Positions 26,216 through 34,485 of a stretch of DNA of 64,000 nucleotides are shown here, in pieces. Source of the DNA: Singulisphaera acidiphila DSM 18658 (GTDB lineage Bacteria; Planctomycetota; Planctomycetia; Isosphaerales; Isosphaeraceae). The DNA lies in assembly GCF_000242455.2 (NCBI RefSeq), contig NC_019892.1:1984001-2048000 (forward strand). Direction: 5' to 3'. Both the position numbers and the translations under genes were made by a program. Position 1 is the stretch's first letter; the number at the start of each line of letters is the position of its first letter. The notes below the pieces were generated by a model. That model was not told the origin of the DNA. It did not search any database and worked only from the letters and a program-made list of their open reading frames with translations.

Positions 26216-27373
26216 CTATCCCGATCGCCGGCGCGTTTTCCAGATCGTGACCGAGTTGGTGTTGTCGTTCACGGCGGCGAACTCCGCTCCGTCCGGCGCA
26301 GTCGCAACCCCGAACGCACCGCCGGGGCTGGTACTGATTGAGAACTGGCCAACGAACTGGCCGCGCCGGGTGAACTCGACCAGCGTGCTCGGGTTGTTCG
26401 GGTCGGGGTTGACGGCGTCGCCGTTGGCGACGATCAGGTTGCCGTCCGCGGCCTGAGTCATTCCGAGCGGGCCGTGGAGGTGGGCGTCATCCTGATAAAC
26501 CACCGTCCCGGTGCCACCGTCGTGTTGCGTCCGGCCGGCGTTGGGGACCGCGAAGATGACGTTGTCGGCCGTCGAGGCGACGAAGAGGGTGTCGGTTGCG
26601 TGGTCGTAAACGAGCCCCGTCGGGCCGAGCTCGAAGGCGGCCGGGTCGCCGCGATGCGTATAGCCCGAGGCAATCTGGGTCGACGAGACGACCTGGAATC
26701 CGCCCTTTGCCGGGAGTCGTAGGTTCAGTCGAGTCACGGTCCCGCTGAGGACGTTCGAGACGAACACCTGAGCTCGGTTGCCCTGGTCGAAGACGGTGAG
26801 GTCCCAGGGACCGTTGAGCAGGCTGGGGTCGGTCAGGTTCGCGACGAGATTGCCGTTCTTGTCGAGGACCTTCAGCGAGCCCGCCATGGCCGTGGCGGAT
26901 GTCCCATCGGTGCTGGGAAGGTTACCGACTAGCACGAACCCACGCCGGAGGACCCCTAAGGCCGTGGTGAGGCCGGACCCTGCCGGGGCCTGGTAGAAGA
27001 CCGAGGCCTGGTTGCCGGGCGTGACCCGCATGATAGTGGTCCCTGTGCCCTGCAAGTTGTCACTGTTGTTGAAGTTAGAGACCAGTACGTCCCCATGCCG
27101 GAGCACCCCGCCGCGGGCGAACCCCTTGGGAACGAACGCGACTCCGTACGGGTTCAGGTCACCGTTGGCGGGGACCGTCGACACCGTTCGGCTCGGCGCG
27201 TTGGCGAGTTGGTTGATCGTTGCGACGGCATGATGGTGGCTTGCACGCAGCGCGGAGATCTCCGCGTGCGGGGCCATCATCGCACTCAAAACCTCACGGG
27301 ATTCAAGCCCTTCCAGGGACGGTCGGAAGGATCGCGAATGGGGGGGCTTGCGCGGACCCAGGGGAAGTGGCAT
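26216..27373 (-). CDS. Secreted beta-propeller (NHL/SMP-30-like) protein
   Basis: A 385-residue protein with the planctomycete N-terminal pattern RKPPHSRSFRPSLEGLESRE followed by VLSAMM, similar in kind to LEDRLLLA at 8.5 kb. The body consists of repeated blades: NPYGVAFVPKGFARGGVLRH, GDVLVSNFNNSDNLQGTG, LGPTGLVYDHATDTLFVAST, LGMTQAADGNLIVANGDA, FGVATAPDGAEFAAVNDNTN. These match NHL or gluconolactonase-like propellers that act as binding or lactonase scaffolds. No catalytic set is evident. ATG 27373 has a strong GGAAGGAGGG site; the upstream frame start at 27406 is not needed. Extracellular location is inferred. Confidence 0.78.
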   Translation of the reverse strand: MPLPLGPRKPPHSRSFRPSLEGLESREVLSAMMAPHAEISALRASHHHAVATINQLANAPSRTVSTVPANGDLNPYGVAFVPKGFARGGVLRHGDVLVSNFNNSDNLQGTGTTIMRVTPGNQASVFYQAPAGSGLTTALGVLRRGFVLVGNLPSTDGTSATAMAGSLKVLDKNGNLVANLTDPSLLNGPWDLTVFDQGNRAQVFVSNVLSGTVTRLNLRLPAKGGFQVVSSTQIASGYTHRGDPAAFELGPTGLVYDHATDTLFVASTADNVIFAVPNAGRTQHDGGTGTVVYQDDAHLHGPLGMTQAADGNLIVANGDAVNPDPNNPSTLVEFTRRGQFVGQFSISTSPGGAFGVATAPDGAEFAAVNDNTNSVTIWKTRRRSG

Positions 27374-27988
27374 TGCTGACCCTCCTTCCTGATCAGAACC
27401 GGGCAAACACAGGTGTAGCAGTTGCGATTATTATGCTAGTCGTTTCTCGCAGTCAAGCAAAAATCATGCACGAATCTTTTGAATATAAATAAAATTGACG
27501 ATCACGCTGGATGGTCATTGGGGTTTCGAAATGCATTAATGCGTTTGCGGTTCGAAGATGGTTTTTTGTGTTTTTTTTCTTGTTTTTATGAAAAATTCAG
27601 TTTCATTTTGATGATATTTAATTGGATTAAAATATTTGTTTTTCTGCGTGTTTCTTTTCGTTAAATGGACGGCTTTGGCGTACGGCACGATCAGTGTTGG
27701 CTGTTGAAAATTCTCATCATGGAACTGTCGAATTGCGATGATTTTAGCGGGCCGATATAATCAGTCTATGCTGAATTTTTGAACGAGTTTCAGGTTGCGT
27801 TATTGCACTTTTTTGGGTTGCAAGTTTGATTGGTGTCATTATGGTGTTCTTTGATTAAACAATTGCCGTGATGTGGCGGATTCGAGTCTGGTCTCGTCTG
27901 CGGTGACGAGTGTGTGCCTTTGTGTCGTGTTTTTCCCTCGTGTTTCGAGGGGTTGAGCGCGGAAGGGTTCCTGATTGGAGTCTCAAGA
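27374..27988. other. AT-rich intergenic island between divergent genes
   Basis: Bases about 27410-27900 are far richer in A+T than the rest of the window, with runs such as ttttttgtgttttttttctt (about 27560-27580). No gene is credible; a 61-codon frame at 27479-27664 is composed of Phe/Ile/Leu from T-rich DNA. The island holds the promoters of the divergent propeller and PEP-CTERM genes. Confidence 0.55.
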
Positions 27989-28678
27989 ATGAAACCCCAG
28001 AATCGTTATCTCTCCCGGATGGTCGGGGGCATGCTTTTGTTCATTGGGTTGTCTGGGACGGCCCAGGCAGGGTTGATCTTCGGCAACGGTCCGCTTGGCG
28101 ATTTTACGGGTTCGCTCGTCGTCGCCAACCAGACATCCACAACGGCCACTTTAACCATCACACTTACCAATACCAGCCCCGTGGCCAACGGAGGGTATCT
28201 CACCGCTTTCGTGCTGAACAATCCGGGCAATATGATCACGGGCATTTCCCTAACCTCCGCCCCAGCTAACTTCACCTTGCTGGGAACTCCCCCCTTTCAG
28301 GATGGGATCAACGGTGCGCCCAATGGCCAGTTCGATTTCGGGGTGAGCACTGGGAACGGCTTTGAGGGGGGAGGCTCCCCTTCAAAGGGGCTGGCCGTCG
28401 GGGCGACAGGGATCTTCACTTTCTCGCTCACCGGCACGAATTTGTCCACCCTCTCACCGGCTGACTTCGCGAGCGCCCTCAGCGGGGGCACTGGCATTGG
28501 GCAGGGGCCGGAGTTCTTCGTCGCCCGATTCCGTGGCTTCAATAACAACGGGAGCGACAAAGTGCCGGGTACGCTCTCTACTGTCCCCGAGCCCTCGTCT
28601 TTGGTCTCCTGCGGCATTGCCGGAGTGATAGGCCTGAGCTTCGCCTGGTGTCGTCGCAAAAAGCTTGCCACGGCCTGA
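27989..28678 (+). CDS. PEP-CTERM sorting-domain protein
   Basis: A 229-residue secreted protein. It has a signal peptide (MVGGMLLFIGLSGTAQA), a beta-rich middle (NQTSTTATLTITLTNTSPVA) and a PEP-CTERM tail: VPEPSSL, TM stretch VSCGIAGVIGLSFAWC, then RRKK. PEP-CTERM proteins are cut by an exosortase and linked to exopolysaccharide or the surface; the export lipoprotein at 23 kb may belong to the same biology. ATG 27989 (MKPQNRY) has GGAG upstream; the earlier frame start at 27914 would place the signal peptide internally. Specific function is unknown. Confidence 0.85.
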   Translation: MKPQNRYLSRMVGGMLLFIGLSGTAQAGLIFGNGPLGDFTGSLVVANQTSTTATLTITLTNTSPVANGGYLTAFVLNNPGNMITGISLTSAPANFTLLGTPPFQDGINGAPNGQFDFGVSTGNGFEGGGSPSKGLAVGATGIFTFSLTGTNLSTLSPADFASALSGGTGIGQGPEFFVARFRGFNNNGSDKVPGTLSTVPEPSSLVSCGIAGVIGLSFAWCRRKKLATA

Positions 28679-28704
28679 TGCCCTGGCCTTCGTATTGCTC
28701 ACAC

Positions 28705-28750
28705 TTGCGGCCCTGTCGCTCCACTCAATTGTGGAACGGCCGGGCCGCAA
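28705..28750. terminator. Possible bidirectional terminator hairpin
   Basis: TTGCGGCCC (28705-28713) pairs with GGGCCGCAA (28742-28750) around an inner stem TCCAC/GTGGA. It lies between the convergent PEP-CTERM and GH3 genes. No T-run is present, so efficiency is uncertain. Confidence 0.5.
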
Positions 28751-28786
28751 CCTTTGCTGAATAGTGAGCAGGTGCGGCACCCAGGC

Positions 28787-30367
28787 CTATCCCGGTGGCA
28801 ACTCCCGCTCGATCCAGCCCTGAGCGAGCAGGAACTCTGCGAGTTGCTCGGTGAGTTTCCCCTCGCTATCCATTCGAGGGACCTTGTGCTGGCCACCAAG
28901 CTTGCCGCGCGACCGCATCCAGGCGTCGAAGCCGCCCGGCCGGGTCATGAGGAGGGCGGGGAGAGGAAGCCCAACCCCTTCGACGCGATGGGCCTGGTAG
29001 TCGGCATTGCGCTTGGCGAGGTCGGTATCGAGGGCGCGGCGGAACGCCGTCAGGTCGTCGGGGGGCTGGAGGAACTCGAAGACAAAGAGGTGATGGCCGA
29101 GTGCGCCTTGGAAGACAGGACCCACGTGCCACTCCCGAACCGACGCCCCGCTACTGGCCGAAGCGCTGGCGACTGCGGCCTCGACCTCTTCGCTGATCAA
29201 GTGCTCGCCGAAGGCGGAAAGGGTGTACTTGGTTCGGCCGGTGAAGGTGAGGAGCGGCGGATCGACCGACTCAAACCGCACGGTGTCGCCAATCAGATGT
29301 GACCACATTCCCGCACAGGTCGACACGACGATTGCGTAGTTAATGCCAACTTGAACATTTCCAAGCCAGTGCCGTGTAGGACGGTCCGACTCGAGTTCAT
29401 CCACCGGCACAAATTCATAAAAGATCCCGTGATCGAAGAGCAAACGCAGGTGCCCGGTCGCGGGATCTCCAAAGGCGATGAACCCTTCGGAGCACGGGTA
29501 CGTCTCCTGAAGGCGGATCTTGGGACTGCCAAGGACCTTGGCGAAGGCCTCGCGGTAAGGGTCGAATTTGACGCCCCCGTGAACGACGACCTCGAGCCTG
29601 GGCCAGACCTCGGCGATCGTGGCTTTGCCCGAGAGGTCGAGCAGTCGCTGAAAGAGGGCGAGCAGCCAGCTCGGGACTCCCCCGACGAGCGTGATCGGCT
29701 CTCTGAAGCTTCGCTCGGCCAGTAGCGCAAGCTTACGGTCCCAGTCCGGCTCTAACGCCAGCTCCAACGGCGGAAACGTATAGGGGCGGAGCAATTCGCT
29801 GACTTCTTTGGAGGCAATCCCGCTTAGGTCCCCTTGACGGACGCCCGGGGCGGGTTGCTCGAGGTCGCTCGACCCTCCCAGGAAGAAAAGGCGGCCGTGG
29901 AAAAGCCGTGATTCTGGGAGATGCGTCAGGTGGTAGGACACCATCGTCCTGGCACCGATCAGGTTCGATGCGAGCATCGCCCGTGAAACGGGGATGTACT
30001 TGGTTGCGCCTTGCGTTGTGCCGCTGGTCAACGCGAGGTAGGGGATTCGGCCGGGCCAGGTCAGGTTGTCGAAGATCGGGTACTGGTCGCGGAGATACTG
30101 CCGCCAGAGATCCTCGTAGCTCCGCAGGGGGACTGCATCCTGAAAATCCGCGACCGAGCGAATCGAACCAAACCGATGATCGCGACCGAATCTCGTCCCC
30201 TTGGCCTTGCCGACCAGACGCATGAGCATTCGTTCCTGGACGAGCGTGGCGTGGGCGCTCTCCAGTTGCTGGACGCGTCGGCGGGCATTCCAGTGAAAGG
30301 TACGATTCACCAACGACCGGACGGGAGGGGAGCCGGCGATCGTGACCAGCGGAAATAACGGGCTCAT
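28787..30367 (-). CDS. GH3-family acyl-adenylate/amido synthetase
   Basis: A 526-residue GH3 protein, a relative of plant auxin/jasmonate-amino acid conjugases that adenylate a carboxylic acid and pass it to an amine. The ATP-binding motifs are present: LALTSGTTQGATKYIPVSRA (motif 1), QETYPCSEGFIAFGDP (motif 2) and IGDTVRFESVDPPLLTFTGR (motif 3). Length is usual for bacterial members. The start lies one base after the stop of the methyltransferase gene upstream, so the two are translationally coupled. Bacterial substrates are unknown; pairing with a PmtA-like methyltransferase suggests a lipid or an acid-amine conjugate, which is inference. Confidence 0.88.
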   Translation of the reverse strand: MSPLFPLVTIAGSPPVRSLVNRTFHWNARRRVQQLESAHATLVQERMLMRLVGKAKGTRFGRDHRFGSIRSVADFQDAVPLRSYEDLWRQYLRDQYPIFDNLTWPGRIPYLALTSGTTQGATKYIPVSRAMLASNLIGARTMVSYHLTHLPESRLFHGRLFFLGGSSDLEQPAPGVRQGDLSGIASKEVSELLRPYTFPPLELALEPDWDRKLALLAERSFREPITLVGGVPSWLLALFQRLLDLSGKATIAEVWPRLEVVVHGGVKFDPYREAFAKVLGSPKIRLQETYPCSEGFIAFGDPATGHLRLLFDHGIFYEFVPVDELESDRPTRHWLGNVQVGINYAIVVSTCAGMWSHLIGDTVRFESVDPPLLTFTGRTKYTLSAFGEHLISEEVEAAVASASASSGASVREWHVGPVFQGALGHHLFVFEFLQPPDDLTAFRRALDTDLAKRNADYQAHRVEGVGLPLPALLMTRPGGFDAWMRSRGKLGGQHKVPRMDSEGKLTEQLAEFLLAQGWIERELPPG

Positions 30368-30368
30368 C

Positions 30369-30947
30369 TCAGAAACTTTCCTTCACGCCCCGGCAGAAAT
30401 AGGCACCGGCCGGGGGAAGGTTGCGGGGTTCGAAGACGAACGTGACCTCGTCGAAGAACCGGCGATAGAACCGCTGATAGACCCACGGCATCTCGGTGAT
30501 CTGGTTGAACGTTCCCGACGGGGCGAGCACCTGCTTGACGACTCGAAAGAGGTCGCGTTGCAGCTCTTTCGGGAACGATGGAACGGGGAGGCCGGAGACT
30601 ACGAAGTCAGCCTGCTCGATCCCGCGCTGTTGGAGAATCTGGGTGAGATCGCGCACGTCCCCTTCGACCACGTCGAAGTTGGCGCGGTTCGCGAACCGTT
30701 CGCGGAGGAGCCGGGCGAAGTCGGGATCTCGCTCGAGGACGATGACCCGGCAATCGGGATGGACCCGGTCGGCGATCACCTTGGTGATGGGACCTGTACC
30801 GGCCCCCAGCTCAACGACGACCCGGGCATTTTCCCAAGGGATGTTGCGGACGGTCGTTCGCGAGAGCCAGGGGCTGCTTGGCGCCAGGCTGGCGATCGCC
30901 GTTCCGTGCTTGAAGAACTTGCCGAGGAACAGAAAGAAGTCTTTCAT
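30369..30947 (-). CDS. PmtA-like SAM-dependent methyltransferase
   Basis: A 192-residue class I methyltransferase of the phospholipid N-methyltransferase/rRNA-dimethylase-like group. It starts FFLFLGKFFKHGTAIASLAP and SSPWLSR, the family lead-in, followed by the SAM-binding motif VVVELGAGTGPITKVIADRV, acidic LERDPDFARLL and GLPVPSF at motif IV. Bacterial PmtA methylates phosphatidylethanolamine towards phosphatidylcholine; whether this one does is not known. It is the first gene of a two-gene unit with GH3. No clear ribosome site precedes ATG 30947. Confidence 0.8.
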   Translation of the reverse strand: MKDFFLFLGKFFKHGTAIASLAPSSPWLSRTTVRNIPWENARVVVELGAGTGPITKVIADRVHPDCRVIVLERDPDFARLLRERFANRANFDVVEGDVRDLTQILQQRGIEQADFVVSGLPVPSFPKELQRDLFRVVKQVLAPSGTFNQITEMPWVYQRFYRRFFDEVTFVFEPRNLPPAGAYFCRGVKESF

Positions 30948-31014
30948 CGGTGCTCAACGGATGAGGAACGGGCGATCAACCCCGATATTGTAGAATGGTG
31001 GCGTGCGAAGCGAA

Positions 31015-31890
31015 TCATCTGTTCTGATGTGAGATGGTCGACGTCGGTCGCTTCACTTGGTACTGCCAGAAGCGGGCCGGGATGAGCGTGGGCGGGAGCG
31101 TCCCGAGCTTATCACGGAGGAACCGAAGGACGAGTTGGTTGACCAGCCTCGACTTCTCGATTTGCGGGGCGTGGCCGCACCTCGGAATCACGACCTGACG
31201 CACGTTACGCATCTGGTCGGCCGCGCGGATCGAGCCCGAGACGTCGGAGATGACCTGATCGTTCTCGCCCCAGATCAAGAGGGCCGGTTGCGCCACCCGG
31301 CTCAAGAGTGGGGCCACCGAATGTCCGACGGTCCCCCGGAGCGTTCGAAGGACCCCCTTCTTCCACTTCCGGTCCTGGAACTTACGCTCGATCACCGTCA
31401 CGAGGTCTTCGCTGGCGAAATGAGAGCGGTGGAAGACCGACTGGACGAGGGTGTCGTACTGACTCCGTCGGACCCCTTCCATCATCGGCAAGTTCTCGTC
31501 GCCGTGGAGTCCGGAGGGACAGAGTAGGACGAGTCGATCGACCTTTTCGGGGTATCGTGTGGCGTAGGTGAGAATGATCTGACCGCCAAGGCTGGAGCCG
31601 ACCAGGTTGTACGGCGGGCGCTGGACGTATTCGTCGAGAAAGTTCGCGAGTCGATCCGTAAGATAGTCAACGGTGATCTCGCCGCCTTCGTCAATTCTTC
31701 GGTGCAGCGAGTCGCCGTCGTAGACGAGCAGTTCGGGGACCTTGACGTCGAAATGTCTCGACCAGTGGGTCCGGTTGGCGAACCAGCTTTCCGATTGTTC
31801 GGCCAGTCCATTGACCAGGATGAGAGGGGCGGGCCTCTTGGAGGCGTTCAGTCGAGGGAGGTCGAAGAACTTCCGCACGGTTGGATTCAT
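31015..31890 (-). CDS. Alpha/beta-fold hydrolase
   Basis: A 291-residue alpha/beta hydrolase. The nucleophile elbow is LVGSSLGGQIILTYATRYPE, the acid residue lies in LLIWGENDQVISDVSG and the His in VVIPRCGHAPQIEKS, so the Ser-Asp-His triad is complete. The oxyanion region is LILVNGLAEQSESW. ATG 31890 (MNPTVRKFF) has CTGGAGACC in front; the frame extends to 31965 without support. It ends 67 bases from the start of the methyltransferase gene on the same strand and may be in the same unit. Esterase, lipase or C-C hydrolase activity cannot be told apart. Confidence 0.82.
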   Translation of the reverse strand: MNPTVRKFFDLPRLNASKRPAPLILVNGLAEQSESWFANRTHWSRHFDVKVPELLVYDGDSLHRRIDEGGEITVDYLTDRLANFLDEYVQRPPYNLVGSSLGGQIILTYATRYPEKVDRLVLLCPSGLHGDENLPMMEGVRRSQYDTLVQSVFHRSHFASEDLVTVIERKFQDRKWKKGVLRTLRGTVGHSVAPLLSRVAQPALLIWGENDQVISDVSGSIRAADQMRNVRQVVIPRCGHAPQIEKSRLVNQLVLRFLRDKLGTLPPTLIPARFWQYQVKRPTSTISHQNR

Positions 31891-32195
31891 CGGTCTCCAG
31901 GACTCCCGGTTTCCGAAGTGGCGTTTAGTGGAGTGTTCGCGTTGCCACTTCCTCTTGGGGATCACTCACCTCGACAATACCATCCGGATGACCTTCCAGC
32001 CAACCTCGTTCCTGAGCGTAACCTCAAAATTGGCTGGTATGTAGAACAAGTGAAGGCATTTCACGAAGACTTCAAATCCGATCGCGCCGACCGCTTGACG
32101 AGCGCTGGTAAATCGCTACAAGATGTTCCTGCGGCTTGGCCTTTTGCGTCACTCTCGTCCGTTGTGATCCTTCCACGAATTCGAGGTGCGTCACG
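31891..32195. other. Divergent intergenic gap
   Basis: The gap lies between the divergent hydrolase and SDR genes and should hold both promoters. No further gene is seen. Confidence 0.5.
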
Positions 32196-33206
32196 ATGCG
32201 TGTGTTCATCACGGGGGGAACCGGACTGATCGGCCGGCACCTGGTTCGGCGGCTGGCCGAGCGTGGCGACCAGCCGGTGATCCTGTCCCGACATGTGGAC
32301 CAGGTCCGCCGCGACCCGTCGATGCGCGTCCGTGAGATCGTCTCGGGGGATCCCACGACCTCAGGCGCCTGGCAGAGTGCGGTCGACGGCTGCGACGCCG
32401 TCGTGAACCTGGCCGGGCACAACATCTTCGAGGATCGCTGGAACGCGCAGGTCAAACGGAAGATTCGCGATAGCAGAGTCTACGGCACCGACAACCTCGT
32501 TGCCGCCATCGCCCGGGCGAAGACTCGGCCCAAGGTCATGGTCCAGTCCTCGGCGATCGGCTACTACGGCACGCCCGCCGAGACGGAATTGACCGAGGAG
32601 AGCCCGTCAGGTTCGGACTTCATGGCGGTCGTCTGCCGGGAATGGGAGGAGGCTGCGCACCACGTCGAAGCCTCGGACGTGCGACTCGCCTTGATCCGGA
32701 CCGGGGTCGTCCTGGAGCGAGGTGCCGGAGCCCTCGGCGTGATGACGCCGATCTTCAAGTGGCTGCCCTTGGGGGCGGCGCCGATCGGCAATGGCGGCAG
32801 TCTCTTCAAGCCGGCCCAAGGCCAGCAATGGATGAGCTGGATCCACATTGATGACATCGTTGGCATCTTGCTGCTGGCGATCGACCACTCGCAAGCGACG
32901 GGTCCGATCAACGGCACGGCCCCGAACCCGGTTCGCAATGCCGAGTTTTCCAAGGTGTTGGCCAAAAAAGTGTGGCGCCCTTGCTTACCGTTCGGTCCTC
33001 CCGACTCGCTCTTGAGAGTGGTTTACGGCGAAGTGGCCGACGTCATCACCAAGGGGCAGAAAGTGCTCCCGACCCGAGCGTTGGCGCTGGGCTATTCATT
33101 CAAGTATCCCAAGCTCGACGCCGCAATGACGGCTCTGTTCGCCAAGCCGGCCGCAGCTCCCAAGCCCGAACGCATCCCGGCCGCGAACTCCGGCCACTCT
33201 CATTGA
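32196..33206 (+). CDS. TIGR01777-family NAD(P)-binding SDR epimerase-like protein
   Basis: A 336-residue extended SDR of the TIGR01777 group (YfcH/SDR39U1). The Rossmann motif is MRVFITGGTGLIGRHLVRRL, followed by AVVNLAGHNIFEDRW, the substrate-region SSAIGYYG (Tyr of the YxxxK-like position in family-typical form) and the conserved SWIHIDDIVGILLLAID. A C-terminal DUF1731-like part (PFGPPDSLLRVVYGEVADVI, then GYSFKYPKLDAAMTALF) completes the family. ATG 32196 has GAGGTG eight bases ahead. A short Ala/Pro tail (AKPAAAPKPERIPAANSGHS) is added at the end. The reaction is unknown for the family. Confidence 0.88.
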   Translation: MRVFITGGTGLIGRHLVRRLAERGDQPVILSRHVDQVRRDPSMRVREIVSGDPTTSGAWQSAVDGCDAVVNLAGHNIFEDRWNAQVKRKIRDSRVYGTDNLVAAIARAKTRPKVMVQSSAIGYYGTPAETELTEESPSGSDFMAVVCREWEEAAHHVEASDVRLALIRTGVVLERGAGALGVMTPIFKWLPLGAAPIGNGGSLFKPAQGQQWMSWIHIDDIVGILLLAIDHSQATGPINGTAPNPVRNAEFSKVLAKKVWRPCLPFGPPDSLLRVVYGEVADVITKGQKVLPTRALALGYSFKYPKLDAAMTALFAKPAAAPKPERIPAANSGHSH

Positions 33207-33294
33207 GAGCTCTAACGTCGTTTGGACCGAGGCATCGCGACTCGCGGGTTTATATTTAGATTCGAGACTTGTTTCCACGAAGCTGTTTTGACTT

Positions 33295-34485
33295 ATGAGA
33301 CCGATCCCCCACGGTGGTAACCCGGCAGAGGCGCGACGCCGGTATGGGCTGGGTGATCGCCCATTAATTGATTTTTCCGCGTGTCTCAATCCGTTCGGCC
33401 CCTCCCCGGCGGTCATCAACGCCGCGCGCGCCGGACTTGACCGGGTCGGTGAGTTCCCGGAACCCGGTTGCCCTCGACTGACCGAACGGATCGCGGAATT
33501 CCATGGCGTTCCCATCGATCACGTGGTTGTGGGGGCGGGAACGAGCGAGTTGATCAGCCTGATCGCTCAGTCGCTCCGCGAGGTCCTGGCACTCCACGCC
33601 TACGAGAATGGCGACCCTGCCATGCCCGTTTCCCACCTGGTCGAGCCGACCTACGGCGAGTATCGCCGGGTGTCGGTTCTGAACGAGTTGCGAATCGAGG
33701 CGTGGGGGAACCACATCCTGAGCTGGCGCCAGGATGTGTTCCCAGGGCCGGCGGCCGGCGTCTTCTGGACGGGGCACCCGGACAATCCGACCGGCCGGGC
33801 CTGGGACCGGGCCGTGCTCTTGCCGCTGGTCGATGCCTCGCTTGGCCTCTTGACCGTGGTCGACGAGTCGTATCTCCTCTTCCTGCCCGACGAGGCGGAG
33901 CGGACCTTGGTGCAGGCGGCGACGAGTCGTGAAAACCTGCTCGTCCTCCGCTCGTTCAGCTCGATCGCCGCCATTCCAGGGCTCCGGATCGGATACGCCG
34001 TCGCTTCACCCGATATGGTGGTCCGGCTCAAACAGTACCAGGACCCCTGGACCATCACTCCAGTGGCCGAGGCCGCCGCACTCGCGGCGCTCGATGACGT
34101 TGACTCCCGGCAGCGCGTCGTCCACTTCCTTTCCGAAGAGACGCCTCGCCTGACCGAACGGCTCTGGGAGATCCCCGGCCTTCGCCCCGCCTGGCCCGAC
34201 CGCGAACGTCCTGTGGATGCCCCCCCTGCCCCGAATTGGCTCTTGGTGAGTCTCTCGGAGACGGCTTGGACCTCGACCCAGGTTCACGAAGCCCTGGCTC
34301 GCCTGGGATTCTTGGTCCGTGAGTGTTCCGACTATCGCGGCCTCGAAGTTGGGGCACTCCTCACGGGACCAGACAAATTGGTCGCCACCCAAGGCCATCT
34401 TCGAATCGCTGTGCGGACACCCCCCGAGAACGACCGGCTGACCGCCGCACTTGCCGAAGTCTTGAGTTCGGAGCCTCCCCGTTGA
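33295..34485 (+). CDS. CobD/HisC-like aminotransferase-fold protein lacking the PLP lysine
   Basis: A 396-residue fold-type I PLP protein in the place of threonine-phosphate decarboxylase (CobD/CobC), which makes aminopropanol phosphate for the nucleotide loop. It has IDFSACLNPFGPSPAVINAA, FPEPGCPRLTERIAEFHG, GAGTSELISLIAQ, HPDNPTGR, the PLP-ring Asp in TVVDESYLLF, phosphate-binding Arg in IPGLRIGY and substrate Arg in HLRIAVRTPPEN. The Schiff-base lysine of (S/T)xTK is absent: residues 220-223 are S-F-S-S and the codon at 33961 is TCG. If the sequence is right, classical PLP catalysis should fail. It heads a tight cluster with cobQ (TTGA overlap). No riboswitch is seen upstream. A pseudoenzyme, altered chemistry or a binding role are alternatives. 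Confidence 0.82.
   Translation: MRPIPHGGNPAEARRRYGLGDRPLIDFSACLNPFGPSPAVINAARAGLDRVGEFPEPGCPRLTERIAEFHGVPIDHVVVGAGTSELISLIAQSLREVLALHAYENGDPAMPVSHLVEPTYGEYRRVSVLNELRIEAWGNHILSWRQDVFPGPAAGVFWTGHPDNPTGRAWDRAVLLPLVDASLGLLTVVDESYLLFLPDEAERTLVQAATSRENLLVLRSFSSIAAIPGLRIGYAVASPDMVVRLKQYQDPWTITPVAEAAALAALDDVDSRQRVVHFLSEETPRLTERLWEIPGLRPAWPDRERPVDAPPAPNWLLVSLSETAWTSTQVHEALARLGFLVRECSDYRGLEVGALLTGPDKLVATQGHLRIAVRTPPENDRLTAALAEVLSSEPPR

Noticed and set aside
27479-27664. 61-codon frame in the AT-rich island
   Set aside because: Phe/Ile/Leu-rich product of T runs; no ribosome site.
33207-33294. Search for a second cobalamin riboswitch before the cobD-cobI cluster
   Set aside because: The 88-base gap lacks the GCCACTG and AGCCAGGAGACC boxes and is too short for the aptamer.
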